Part shown: positions 53,153-61,698 of the stretch, piece after piece
How the letters are laid out: each line of letters starts with the position of its first letter
How positions within the stretch are numbered: the first letter of the stretch is position 1
Assembly (NCBI GenBank): GCA_011390955.1
Contig: JAABRM010000029.1
Location: forward strand, 24,705 to 88,704
DNA from: Oscillatoriales cyanobacterium
Lineage (GTDB): Bacteria > Cyanobacteriota > Cyanobacteriia > Cyanobacteriales > Laspinemataceae
Direction: 5' to 3'
DNA: 64,000 nt
Notes under the pieces: model-generated
Database searches by the model: none
What the model was told of the DNA's origin: nothing
The model's input: the letters and a program-made list of their open reading frames with translations, nothing else
Translations under genes and position numbers: made by a program

Positions 53153-56100
53153 TCAAGAACCCGACTGACCAATCAAAATAAACGGCGACCAGAAAAACGG
53201 ATGCAAATTTCGCCCCACCATCTTAAGTTTCGCCTCCCGTAACGCCGCAGCCTGGGAATCACCAGCCCCTAAATTTTGATAAAAATCCACCATCAAATTC
53301 GCCGTTTTAGCATCAGCAGCATTCCACAAAGTCGCCATCACTGACCGTGCCCCTGCCCGTTCCAAAACATAAGCCATTCCCGAAATTTCCTGCCCTTCCA
53401 GGTAACTATTCATCGCCGTTTGGCAAGCACTCAGAGTAATTAACTGAGTATCTTTTAAGCCCAACAAAGCCGCATCAGCAATATTATAAAATTCTTGATT
53501 AGCAAATAGCAGAGTATTCGCCGACATATCTGGGTCATAATCTTTACAGTCACCACTCAAACAACAGCCCAAAGGTTGAAAACAACCGTGAGTCGCTAAG
53601 TGCAAAATGGGAAACTTGGGGGATTCATTTTTAAACCGTTCTAATGTTGCCGCTTCTCGGACATAAATTTGACTATCTTTAAGTAATTCGCCCAAATTTT
53701 TCACTTCTGTTTCCGCACCATCGAGGTTAAAAGGTTGCTGGGGAACGGGATTTCCTAATGCTAAAATTGCCGCAGTTTGGTCAGAATGAATCAATGAGAA
53801 TATTCCCAGCCCTGCCAGAGAAATGACTAGAATAACAATGCCGCGAATTTTGCCAAATTTTTGAAACCCAAGCATATTAATGCCGCCAAAGATTAGCAAT
53901 ATGGTGCTAATTTTTACCGGGGATATGGGAAAATTTGCTGATTTTAGGGCTGATTGGCTGGAAATGCGAGTCAAGTAATGGATGGGATATTTAGAAATCA
54001 AATATTGTTCGCGATCGTGGAGGGTTTCAAAGGGAATATAGCGCAGTTTATTCGGGGCAATAATTGCCAAGTTTTTAGGAGATTGGGCGGCTATTTTATC
54101 TTCTACGGGACGAATCAGCAGGTCATAAAGCTGTTGGCTGGTGGTGAGAAAGTCGCGGTCAAGAGGATTTTTCAGTTGTTTATAGTAGTCGTCGATTAGC
54201 TTATCCAAATTTTTGCGATCGACGGGATGTTTAATCACCTGAAAACTATCTTGAGTCAGGAGAAACAGGGCAACGGTATCAGGCACATTTTTAATATTAG
54301 TCAGCAAGACGGGATGCAGCACTAAAGTGCCTTGGGGAATATTGCGACGTAATTGGGCGATATCCGTGGGGGTAGTTTCAAACAGTTCGGCAATAATGGG
54401 ATATTTTTTCCCCAGGGTTTCCGCTTCGCTATAAACTTCTGTTTCCAGTTGGCGAATTTGGCTACTAAATTCCTCGGAAAAGTTTTCTTGAAGTCGTTGG
54501 CGCTGAAATTCCAGTTGTTCGTTTTTCTGGTTCCAAGCATCCAGGGCTGCTTGCACTTCCGGGTCATTGACTTTAGCATTGATTAAGCGGTTATAGTTGG
54601 CTAATTCCGCAGTGGTGACAAGTTCGATCCATTCATAGGCTTTTTCCGGCTGTTTTTGGTCGATTAAAATATCTGCGAGGGCAGTTGCTTTCCATTGGTT
54701 ATCTTCGATAAAGTTTTTGCGTAAGTCTCGTTGCAACCCTTTGCGGATATCTAAGGTAATGGTGAGGGATTTTTCCCAGTGGTCTATAGCTTCTGTGGGT
54801 TTGTTGATGTTCCGGTATGCAAAAGCAATATGACTCAGAATCGCAGCTTCCTCTTGACGCTCTTGCACTGCTCGGCTGATAGGCAAAGCTTGCTGGTAAT
54901 ATTTCAAAGCTTCTATTGGTTGACCGATGTTATCGTAAACCAGACCGATATTATTCAGAGTCGCGGCTTCTTGCTGACGGTTTTGCACTTCTCGACCGAT
55001 AGGCAAAGCTTGCTGGTAATATTTCAACGCTTCCATTGGTTGACCGATGGTATCGTAAGCCAAACCGATATTATTCAGAATCGTGGCTTCTACCCTACGG
55101 TCTTGCACTTCTCGACCGATAGGCAAAGCTTGCTGGGAATATTTCAATGCTTCTTTGGGTTGACCGATCGCACGATAAACCTCACCGATATTATTCAGAA
55201 TGGCGGCTTCTCCCCGACGGTTTTGCACTTCTCGGAATATAGGCAAAGCTTGCTGATAATAGTTCAAAGCTTCCATTGGTTGACCGATCGCATGGTAAAC
55301 CGCACCGATATTATTCAGAGTCGTGGCTTCTCCGCTGCGGTTTTGCACTTCTCGGCGAATAGGCAAAGCTTGCTGATAATATTTCAACGCTTCTTGAGGT
55401 TGACCGATCTCATGGTAAACCAGACCGATATTATTCAGAGTCGTGGCTTCCCCGCTGCGGTCTTGCACTTCTCGGCTAATCGGCAAAGCTTGCTGATAAT
55501 ATTTCAATGCTTCATTCGGTTGACCAATCGCATCATAAACCCCACCGATATGATTCAGAGTTGCGGCTTCTCCCCGACGGTCTTGCACTTCTCGGCTAAT
55601 CGGCAAAGCTTGCTGATAATATTTCAATGCTTCATTCGGTTGACCAATCGCATCATAAACCCCACCGATATTATTCAGAGTCACGGCTTCTCCCCGACGG
55701 TCTTGCACTTCTCGGCGAATAGGCAAAGCTTGCTGATAATATTTCAACGCTTCCATTGGTTGACCGATCAAATGGTACGCCAGACCGATATTATGCAGAG
55801 TCGTGGCTTCTTCTCTGCGGTCTTGTACTTCTCGATGGATAGGCAAAGCTTGCTGATAATATTTCAACGCTTCCATTGGTTGACCGATCGCATCGTAAAC
55901 CGAACCGATATCATTCAGAGTGATGGCTTCTCCTCTGCGGTCTTGCACTTTTCGGAGAATGGGCAAGACTTGCTGATAGTATTTCAATGCTTCACTTGGT
56001 TGACTGATCGAATAGTAAACTCCACCGATACCATGCAGAGTGGTGGCTTCTCCCTTTCGATCCTGCACTTCTCGGAATATGGGCAAAGCTTGCTGGTAAT

Positions 56101-57673
56101 ATTTCAAGGCTTCATTCGGTTGACCGATCGCATTGTAAAGCGCACCAATATTACTCAGAGTTATAGCTTCTCCGCTTCGGTCTTGCACTTCTCGACGGAT
56201 AGGCAAAGCTTGCTGGAAATATTTCAAGGCTTCACTTGGTTGAGCGATCGCATGGTAAACCGCACCGATACCATTCAGAGTCGTGGCTTCTCCGCTGCGG
56301 TCTTGCACTTCTCGACGGATAGGCAAAGCTTGCTGAAAATATTTCAAGGCTTCTTGGGGTTGACCGATCGCACGGTAAACCTCACCAATATTATTCAGAG
56401 TCGTGGCTTCTCCTCCTCGGTCTTGCACTTCTCGACGGATAAGCAAAGCTTGCTGATAGTATTTCAAGGCTTCCATTGGTTGACCGATCGCATTGTAAAC
56501 CCCACCGATATTATTCAGAGTGGCGGCTTCTCCGCTTCGGTCTTGCACTTCTCGGAGAATGGGCAAAGCTTGCTGATAATATTTCAATGCTTCACTCGGT
56601 TGACCGATGTCATCGTAAACCCCACCGATACCATGCAGAGTGGCGGCTTCTCCGCTGCGGTCTTGCACTTCTTGGAATATAGGCAAGGCTTGTTGATAAT
56701 ATTTCAAAGCTTCACTCGGTTGACCGATCGCACGGTAAACTGCACCGATATTATTCAGAGTTGCGGCTTCTCCCTGACGGTCTTGCACTTCTCGGCTAAT
56801 CGACAAGGCTTGCTGATAATATTTCAACGCTTCACTTGGTTGACCGATCGCATTGTAAACCAGACCGATATTATTCAGAGTCGTGGCTTCTCCGCTGCGG
56901 TCTTGCACTTCTCGACGGATAGGCAAAGCTTGCTGAAAATATTTCAAGGCTTCACTTGGTTGACCGATCGCATGGTAAACCAGACCGATATTATTCAGAG
57001 TCGAGGCTTCCCCGCTTCGGTCTTGCAGTTCTCGAACTATGGGCAAAGCTTGCTGATAATAGTTCAAAGCTTCTTGAGGCTGACTAATATCACGGTAAAC
57101 CCCACCAATATTGTTCAGAGTCGTGGCTTCTCCCCTGCGGTGTTGTAGTTCTCGAACTATGGGCAAAGCTTGCTGATAATAGTTCAAGGCTTCCATTGGT
57201 TGACCGATGTCATCGTAAACCAAACCGATATTATTCAGAGTCGTGGCTTCCCACTTGCGATCCTTAATCTCTCTAAAAATAACTAATGCTTGCTTATAAG
57301 CATCTAAAGCTGGTTGGGGTTGTCTTATCGCATTATAGTTTTGCCCTATTCCAAACAAAGCGGATGCTTCTAATTCTTTAATTTCCAGTTGTCGCGCAAT
57401 AGTTAAAAATTGCTGAAAGCTTGCTATAGCTTCTTGGTGTTGACCTTGTTGGGTCTGTTGAAATGCTTGGTCTAAAAGTTGCTTCAGTGCTTGTAAAAAT
57501 TGCTGGGCTTGTTCCTCTGAATTTTCATTTTGTGCATAAGCAGCGACACCCCCAAACCCACCTTTACCAACCAGAGACCATATCCCCGCAGGATTTAGGG
57601 GCATTGTCCCCACCCCCAGGGCGACCAGACTGGCGAAAATCCATTTGATTGACTTGAGATGATGCCGTTGCAT
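53153..57673 (-). CDS. Secreted TPR-CHAT protease-like protein
   Basis: About 1506 residues. ATG 57673 (MQRHHLKSIKWIFASLVALG) opens a signal-peptide-like segment; the frame upstream to 58105 is repeat DNA. Then come two diverged TPR units, 20 units with exact 120-bp spacing (54881-57161; pattern GEATTLNNIGLVYxxIGQP-x-EALKYYQQALPI) and further diverged units. The C-terminal CHAT caspase-like domain has HLATHG (His near 53599) and SACQTAMNSYLEG (Cys near 53427). Inside CHAT are two membrane helices (ISTILLIFGGINMLGF and IVILVISLAGLGIFSLI), an unusual insertion. TPR-CHAT proteins are proteases controlled by their TPR sensor; the substrate is unknown. Confidence 0.85.
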   Translation of the reverse strand: MQRHHLKSIKWIFASLVALGVGTMPLNPAGIWSLVGKGGFGGVAAYAQNENSEEQAQQFLQALKQLLDQAFQQTQQGQHQEAIASFQQFLTIARQLEIKELEASALFGIGQNYNAIRQPQPALDAYKQALVIFREIKDRKWEATTLNNIGLVYDDIGQPMEALNYYQQALPIVRELQHRRGEATTLNNIGGVYRDISQPQEALNYYQQALPIVRELQDRSGEASTLNNIGLVYHAIGQPSEALKYFQQALPIRREVQDRSGEATTLNNIGLVYNAIGQPSEALKYYQQALSISREVQDRQGEAATLNNIGAVYRAIGQPSEALKYYQQALPIFQEVQDRSGEAATLHGIGGVYDDIGQPSEALKYYQQALPILREVQDRSGEAATLNNIGGVYNAIGQPMEALKYYQQALLIRREVQDRGGEATTLNNIGEVYRAIGQPQEALKYFQQALPIRREVQDRSGEATTLNGIGAVYHAIAQPSEALKYFQQALPIRREVQDRSGEAITLSNIGALYNAIGQPNEALKYYQQALPIFREVQDRKGEATTLHGIGGVYYSISQPSEALKYYQQVLPILRKVQDRRGEAITLNDIGSVYDAIGQPMEALKYYQQALPIHREVQDRREEATTLHNIGLAYHLIGQPMEALKYYQQALPIRREVQDRRGEAVTLNNIGGVYDAIGQPNEALKYYQQALPISREVQDRRGEAATLNHIGGVYDAIGQPNEALKYYQQALPISREVQDRSGEATTLNNIGLVYHEIGQPQEALKYYQQALPIRREVQNRSGEATTLNNIGAVYHAIGQPMEALNYYQQALPIFREVQNRRGEAAILNNIGEVYRAIGQPKEALKYSQQALPIGREVQDRRVEATILNNIGLAYDTIGQPMEALKYYQQALPIGREVQNRQQEAATLNNIGLVYDNIGQPIEALKYYQQALPISRAVQERQEEAAILSHIAFAYRNINKPTEAIDHWEKSLTITLDIRKGLQRDLRKNFIEDNQWKATALADILIDQKQPEKAYEWIELVTTAELANYNRLINAKVNDPEVQAALDAWNQKNEQLEFQRQRLQENFSEEFSSQIRQLETEVYSEAETLGKKYPIIAELFETTPTDIAQLRRNIPQGTLVLHPVLLTNIKNVPDTVALFLLTQDSFQVIKHPVDRKNLDKLIDDYYKQLKNPLDRDFLTTSQQLYDLLIRPVEDKIAAQSPKNLAIIAPNKLRYIPFETLHDREQYLISKYPIHYLTRISSQSALKSANFPISPVKISTILLIFGGINMLGFQKFGKIRGIVILVISLAGLGIFSLIHSDQTAAILALGNPVPQQPFNLDGAETEVKNLGELLKDSQIYVREAATLERFKNESPKFPILHLATHGCFQPLGCCLSGDCKDYDPDMSANTLLFANQEFYNIADAALLGLKDTQLITLSACQTAMNSYLEGQEISGMAYVLERAGARSVMATLWNAADAKTANLMVDFYQNLGAGDSQAAALREAKLKMVGRNLHPFFWSPFILIGQSGS
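54841..57240. repeat. 120-bp tandem repeat (TPR-coding), 20 units
   Basis: A GGCAAAGCTTGCTG block recurs every 120 bases from 54881 to 57161 with few substitutions. Each unit encodes one 40-residue TPR-like unit. Because 120 is divisible by three, the opposite strand also stays open over 2.4 kb, which creates a large false frame. Confidence 0.95.
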
Positions 57674-58121
57674 GGGTATTGCCTCCGGTGATTTGGGTGT
57701 AGGGCCGCCATCGGTGTGGGGTGTAGGGGCGATTCGCGAATCGCCCCTACATTTATCCTCTCGTTCCTCTCGTTCCCTCTCGTTCCCAGGGTCTCCCTGG
57801 GAATGCCAGTCGAGAGGCTCTGCCTCGCGAGCAGATAACATCCCAGGAACGAGGAATAAGCGTACTTTCTCTCGTTCCCAGGTTGGAGTAGGAACGAGAA
57901 TGACACTGGAGGCAGAGCCTCCCATTGGGCATTCCCAGGCTGGAGCCTGGGAACGAGAATTATGGAAGGGTGGGAAGGGTGGGAAGAGTCTCTCGTTCCC
58001 AGGTTGGAGTAGGAACGAAAACGACACTGGAGGCAGAGCCTCCCCTTGGGCATTCCCAGGCTGGAGCCTGGGAACGAGAATTATGGAAGAGTGGGAAGCC
58101 GCCATCGAAGGGTGGGAAGGA
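57674..58121. repeat. GTTCCCAGGCTGGAGCCTGGGAAC repeat cluster
   Basis: Several copies of the palindrome CCCAGGCTGGAGCCTGGG inside GTTCC/GGAAC flanks. Two units of about 121 bp (57891-57966 and 58012-58087), each from GGAACGA through CACTGGAGGCAGAGCCTCC to GAATTATGGAAG, are nearly identical. This palindrome is widespread in environmental bacteria. Frames through it are not genes; the CHAT protein starts at 57673. Confidence 0.85.
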
Positions 58122-58694
58122 TTATTTCAAAACAGGTTTAACGGTCAGAGTAACTTTCCCCTCTGGTTCAAACTGCATTTGTTCAACCATATAAGTTGCC
58201 GTAGTCGCTACCGATAAGATTCCTTGTTGCTTTGACTGCGGCAAAGAAGACAAAGTTAAATTCACCGTTGCTTGACCCGTGGTTCCCTCAACCAGTTGAA
58301 AAGCAGTCAAAGGAATATTCGGCCAATTCTCTGCCTCACTCTTCTGGTCATCTTCACCGCGAACCACCAACTTGCCGTTACTCATAAACCGGACTTCCCC
58401 AGTAAACTTAACCTCAGTCACATCTTTAATCGGAACCGAAATTTCCTGCCCTGCCAAAGCCAAGATTAACTGTTCGGCACTTACCCGACTTAACTGTCCT
58501 TGTTTCGCCGTTCCTTCTCTGAGAATTGCTTCTGCCTTTTCCGGCAACACCACCGGCAATGCTGCCTCAGAAATTGGGGCGGTTTCTGCTTGTCCCCGTG
58601 GCTGCGAATTTGCCTCGGTTTTTGCCTCACACCCCGTTAAGCAGGCAGCCGAAATCAGTAGCGCCACTGCCAGAATTTTATGCCAATGTTTCAT
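58122..58694 (-). CDS. Lipoprotein of unknown function
   Basis: 190 residues with a lipobox LTGC preceded by a hydrophobic helix (ILAVALLISAACLTGC). The mature part has a beta-rich domain: SAEQLILALAGQEISVPIKD, FTGEVRFMSNGKLVV, QATVNLTLSSLPQSK and the basic final strand GKVTLTVKPVLK. It looks like a small periplasmic domain; no family is recognised. ATG 58694, with weak purines upstream. It lies next to the repeat cluster on one side and the composite repeat on the other. Confidence 0.6.
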   Translation of the reverse strand: MKHWHKILAVALLISAACLTGCEAKTEANSQPRGQAETAPISEAALPVVLPEKAEAILREGTAKQGQLSRVSAEQLILALAGQEISVPIKDVTEVKFTGEVRFMSNGKLVVRGEDDQKSEAENWPNIPLTAFQLVEGTTGQATVNLTLSSLPQSKQQGILSVATTATYMVEQMQFEPEGKVTLTVKPVLK

Positions 58695-58742
58695 AACCGT
58701 GACGGTTGTTATTTGTATTTTTCTTATTATAAGCTGTGGGTT

Positions 58743-59112
58743 GAGAAACCGGGTTTCTTTAGACCATCTTTGTCACCCCACGAAAATCATCATAGTTGTA
58801 GGGTGCGTTAGGCTGACGAAAAACCTTTGCTGAAAACAGTTATCTTCCATGTCAGCCGTAACGCACCATTAATTTAATTTACACCAATGGTGCGTTACGG
58901 CGCTGAAAAAATTATCGGTTATGTTGCCAATATCATAGCAGCGCCTAACACACCCTACCCCTAATGTAAAGTTAACTTTAATGGTGCGTTACGGCGCTGA
59001 AAAAAAATTCTCGGTTATGTTGCCAAAAAATAGCAGCGCCTAACACACCCTACCCAGGCTATTGGTGGGGGCGATCGCGGGTTTGAGGACACGGCAATGC
59101 CGTTTCCCTACA
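58743..59112. repeat. Composite repeat, copy A
   Basis: Begins GAGAAACCGGGTTTCTTTAG, then CACCCCACGAAAATCATCAT, and includes two copies of the GGTGCGTTACGGCGCTG block (58890-58965 and 58982-59055). It ends GGGGGCGATCGCGGGTTTGA and GGACACGGCAATGCC. The gene-free stretch 58695-59154 consists of this element. Confidence 0.85.
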
Positions 59113-59154
59113 TCCTAGATTATCATAAAATAAACTTAAATAGAAAAATAACCA

Positions 59155-59589
59155 ATGACGATTAAAATTGATGTAAATGAAGCCAAAAGCAACTTGGATC
59201 AAATGTTGCAACAAGTCCGCCAGGGAGAAGAAGCAATTATTACGGAAAATGGCGTAGCCGTTGCCCGAATTGTCCCCTGTGCCTCTCCTGTCCCGCGAAA
59301 AACCTTGGCGGAAATTAAACAGATTTTACAAGCACAAAAGCCAATTATTCAGGAAAAATATCATGTGAGTGAATTAGGCATTTTCGGGTCTTATGTACGC
59401 GGGGAAGATACCGATGATAGCGATATTGATGTATTGGTGGAATTTTCCAAAACTCCCGGCTTATTCAAGTTTATCGGTTTAGAAAATGAGTTGAGCGATT
59501 TAATGGAGATGAAAGTAGACCTAGTTCATAAAGCCGGACTTAAACCGACCATTGGCGATCGCATTCTAGCTGAGGTAATTTATCTATGA
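59155..59589 (+). CDS. Fused Phd-type antitoxin and MntA-like nucleotidyltransferase
   Basis: 144 residues. Residues 1-45 match Phd/YefM-type antitoxin N termini (DVNEAKSNLDQMLQQVRQGE, EAIITENGVAVARIV). Residues 70-144 match minimal nucleotidyltransferases: GSYVRGEDTDDSDIDVLVEF with G78-S79 and the D90-x-D92 pair. MntA proteins AMPylate and silence HepT HEPN toxins. The fusion of a Phd-like DNA-binding domain to MntA is unusual. ATG at 59155. Its TGA overlaps the ATG of the truncated hepT, showing former translational coupling. Confidence 0.8.
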   Translation: MTIKIDVNEAKSNLDQMLQQVRQGEEAIITENGVAVARIVPCASPVPRKTLAEIKQILQAQKPIIQEKYHVSELGIFGSYVRGEDTDDSDIDVLVEFSKTPGLFKFIGLENELSDLMEMKVDLVHKAGLKPTIGDRILAEVIYL

Positions 59590-59648
59590 ATCGAAGTTTA
59601 AAAGAATATCTTCAGGATATCCAAGATTCAGAAACCGGGTTTCTTTAG
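59586..59648 (+). pseudogene. HepT toxin remnant cut off by a repeat
   Basis: Twenty codons: NRSLKEYLQDIQDSETGFL after the start. The first 13 residues match HepT N termini (xRSxxxYLxDI). From codon 14 the sequence is the composite repeat GAAACCGGGTTTCTTTAG, which supplies the stop. No later part of hepT is seen downstream, so the rest was deleted. The antitoxin upstream remains intact. Confidence 0.75.
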
Positions 59649-59895
59649 ACCACCTATGTCACCCCACCAAAATCATCATATAAACCCGGTTTCTTAGTTA
59701 TTTACAAATTAATTTAATGGTGCGTTACGGCGCTGAAAAAAATTACTGGGTTAGGTTGCCAAAAAATAGCAGCGCCTAACACACCCTACCTCTAATGCTA
59801 ATGTAAAGTTAACTTTAATGGTGCGTTACGGCGCTGAAAAAAATTCTCGGTTAGGTTGCAAAAATAATAGCAGCGCCTAACACACCCTACCTCTA
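59630..59895. repeat. Composite repeat, copy B
   Basis: Begins at TTCAGAAACCGGGTTTCTTT inside hepT, followed by GACCACCTATGTCACCCC, the inverted AAACCCGGTTTCTTAG, and two GGTGCGTTACGGCGCTG blocks (59717-59790 and 59818-59893). The gap 59649-59960 consists of this element and a 60-base AT-rich leader. Confidence 0.85.
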
Positions 59896-59960
59896 TGCTA
59901 ATCTAGAGATATAGGATTGCTGTATCCTTATTTTGTAGTTGTTTCATTGATTACAATCTT

Positions 59961-60164
59961 ATGAATACTTTGCCAGAAATTGAACAAGCCGTTCGCCAAC
60001 TTTCATCAGAGGATCTTGCTGCTTTTAGAGTTTGGTTTGCCGAGTTTGATGCCCAAAATTGGGATCGCCAATTTGAAGCAGACGTGGCAGCAGGTCGTCT
60101 TGATGCTTTGGCAGAAAAAGCATTAAAAGTTCAGAAACCGGGTTTCTTTAGACCATCTCTGTAA
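59961..60164 (+). CDS. Truncated antitoxin-like small protein
   Basis: 67 residues. The first 55 match a widespread small antitoxin-type family (IEQAVRQLSSEDLAAFRVW, FDAQNWDRQFEADVAAGRLD, ALAEKAL). The usual C terminus is replaced by VQKPGFFRPSL, which is translation of the composite repeat (TTCAGAAACCGGGTTTCTTT at 60131). No toxin follows. The protein may still fold, since the change affects only the tail. ATG 59961 is preceded by an AT-rich leader without a clear Shine-Dalgarno. Confidence 0.6.
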   Translation: MNTLPEIEQAVRQLSSEDLAAFRVWFAEFDAQNWDRQFEADVAAGRLDALAEKALKVQKPGFFRPSL

Positions 60165-60410
60165 CCCCACGAAAATCATCATAGGGTTGAGAAACCGGGT
60201 TTCTTTAGACCATCTATGTCACCCCACCAAAATCATCATAGAAACCCGGTTTCTTAGTTATTTACAAATTAATTTAATGGTGCGTTACGGCGCTGAAAAA
60301 AAATTCTGGGTTATGTTGCCAAGATAATAGCAGCGCCTAACACACCCTACCCAGGCTATTGGTGGGGGCGATCGCGGGTTTGAGGACACGGCATTGCCGT
60401 GTCCCTACGG
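60132..60410. repeat. Composite repeat, copy C
   Basis: Begins in the antitoxin gene with CAGAAACCGGGTTTCTTTAG. Two AAACCGGGTTT starts in tandem (60132 and 60188) are followed by the inverted AAACCCGGTTTCTTAG, one GGTGCGTTACGGCGCTG block, GGTGGGGGCGATCGCGGG and the palindrome GGACACGGCATTGCCGTGTC. With a further GGACACAGCAATGCTGTGTC palindrome (60473-60496), it fills 60165-60525. Confidence 0.85.
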
Positions 60411-60525
60411 GTTGATATCATACTCCAAAAATGTTGTTTTTTCAATAATTTTATCCAATTTAAATGTTAACGTAGGGACACAGCAATGCTGTGTCCTTGA
60501 TTCGACTGCTTTATCCCTTACAATT

Positions 60526-61440
60526 ATGTCTGCCACCAACCCGAACAACTTCAACTTCTTAAGTAGAATCGCCGCATTAGTCGGTCTTATCAGTGCTTCC
60601 CTGTATTTCACCGGGTGGATTTATCGCTGGTCGTATTTTGGCTTTTTCCACCTAGAAATTACCACCCTCGATTTAGCCTTTGAATCTTTTTTAATTGTAC
60701 CACTTCAAGTCTTTTTTGTCAATAACCAGCCCCGCATTCCAGCGTTTTTATTACTCCTCTTATTTCCCCTAGCTGCTTGGCTGATTATCGTTATATTTCA
60801 GGGTTTAGATTTATGGTTGGTGCAATGGCAAAACCGCTGGCGAATTCGCTTAATTCGTTACTGCCAAAAAGCGGAAAATTCCCGGCTGCGTTGGCTGCAA
60901 CCTTGGGCAAAATTATGGGGATTAAACCTGCGACAATGGTCGCCCCAACCTGTAGACCTTTCGCAGACTTTAGTCGATGAAGCGATTAAAGTGGCTTTGG
61001 CTTTAATCGCCTTATTTTGGTTAGCCAGTAATCAAGGTTTAGCGGATGCTCAAAGAGATGCTTTTAATCAAACTTCCACTTTACCAGTAGTGACTTTAAT
61101 TGTCCCAGAAAATATGCTGAGTTTTGGCCGCCAATTCGATCCCCCAGAGGCATTAGCGGACAAACAAGCGGCAAATAAGTTTAGAATGATCGGCGATCGC
61201 GGATTAATTGAAGCGGTGCGCGGCGCCTCAGAATTAAACGATCTAAAAAATCAAAAAGTGTGGCGGTTGCTGCTCGAACGAGATGGCTGGATTTATCTGT
61301 TTAGAACCCTGAAACCTTGCTCGAATAGCCAGTTAATTTGTGCCGCAAATAAAAATGAACGCCCGTTAGTTTTAATGGTAAGAGAAAGTCAGTTAGGCAA
61401 TCAACTGTTAATTTTAAGTCCGAGTACCTCTGAGGAATAG
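60526..61440 (+). CDS. Membrane protein of unknown function
   Basis: 304 residues. Three to four hydrophobic helices occupy the first half (FLSRIAALVGLISASLYF, LDLAFESFLIVPLQVFFV, AFLLLLLFPLAAWLIIVIF and a later IKVALALIALFWLAS). The second half is a soluble, partly beta domain (VVTLIVPENMLSFGRQF, RDGWIYLFRTLKPC). No family is recognised. The frame opens at 60394 inside the repeat; ATG 60526 (MSATNPNNFNF) is the sensible start. It directly follows the composite repeat region. Confidence 0.6.
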   Translation: MSATNPNNFNFLSRIAALVGLISASLYFTGWIYRWSYFGFFHLEITTLDLAFESFLIVPLQVFFVNNQPRIPAFLLLLLFPLAAWLIIVIFQGLDLWLVQWQNRWRIRLIRYCQKAENSRLRWLQPWAKLWGLNLRQWSPQPVDLSQTLVDEAIKVALALIALFWLASNQGLADAQRDAFNQTSTLPVVTLIVPENMLSFGRQFDPPEALADKQAANKFRMIGDRGLIEAVRGASELNDLKNQKVWRLLLERDGWIYLFRTLKPCSNSQLICAANKNERPLVLMVRESQLGNQLLILSPSTSEE

Positions 61441-61516
61441 AAACCAGGCATCTTGAAGATACCGGGTTTCTTGAAAATTATATTTTATCGATCGCAAAAC
61501 GAAATCGATATGGTAT

Positions 61517-61617
61517 TATAGCGGTTATTATTCCGATGAAGTACAGAGGTTTTCTGGATTCTAGCGGGCGCGGGAATGACAGTTTTTTTGTACTTCATAA
61601 ATCTGACAAGTGCTATA
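61517..61617. repeat. MITE-like element, family A (copy 4)
   Basis: 101 bp with TATAGCGGTTATTATTC at the left and CTGACAAGTGCTATA at the right, GAAGTACAGAGG and GTACTTCATAAAT arms, and a central GCGGGCGCGGGAAT. It lies in the gap between two plus-strand genes. Confidence 0.85.
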
Positions 61618-61624
61618 TCACTGC

Positions 61625-61698
61625 AACTAACCAACAACCAACAACTAACAACCAACAACCAACAACTAACAACTAACAACCAATAACAACCAACAAAA
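61625..61698. repeat. Short-unit tract forming the leader of the AstE-like gene
   Basis: One-sided tract of AACCAAC/AACTAAC units that ends with CAACAAAA directly at GTG 61699. The leader has no Shine-Dalgarno, like the leader at 47440-47486. Confidence 0.8.

Noticed and set aside
54779..57148. 789-codon plus-strand frame opposite the TPR array
   Set aside because: It is the antisense of a 120-bp repeat whose length is a multiple of three, so it stays open by periodicity. The minus strand encodes a recognisable TPR-CHAT protein.
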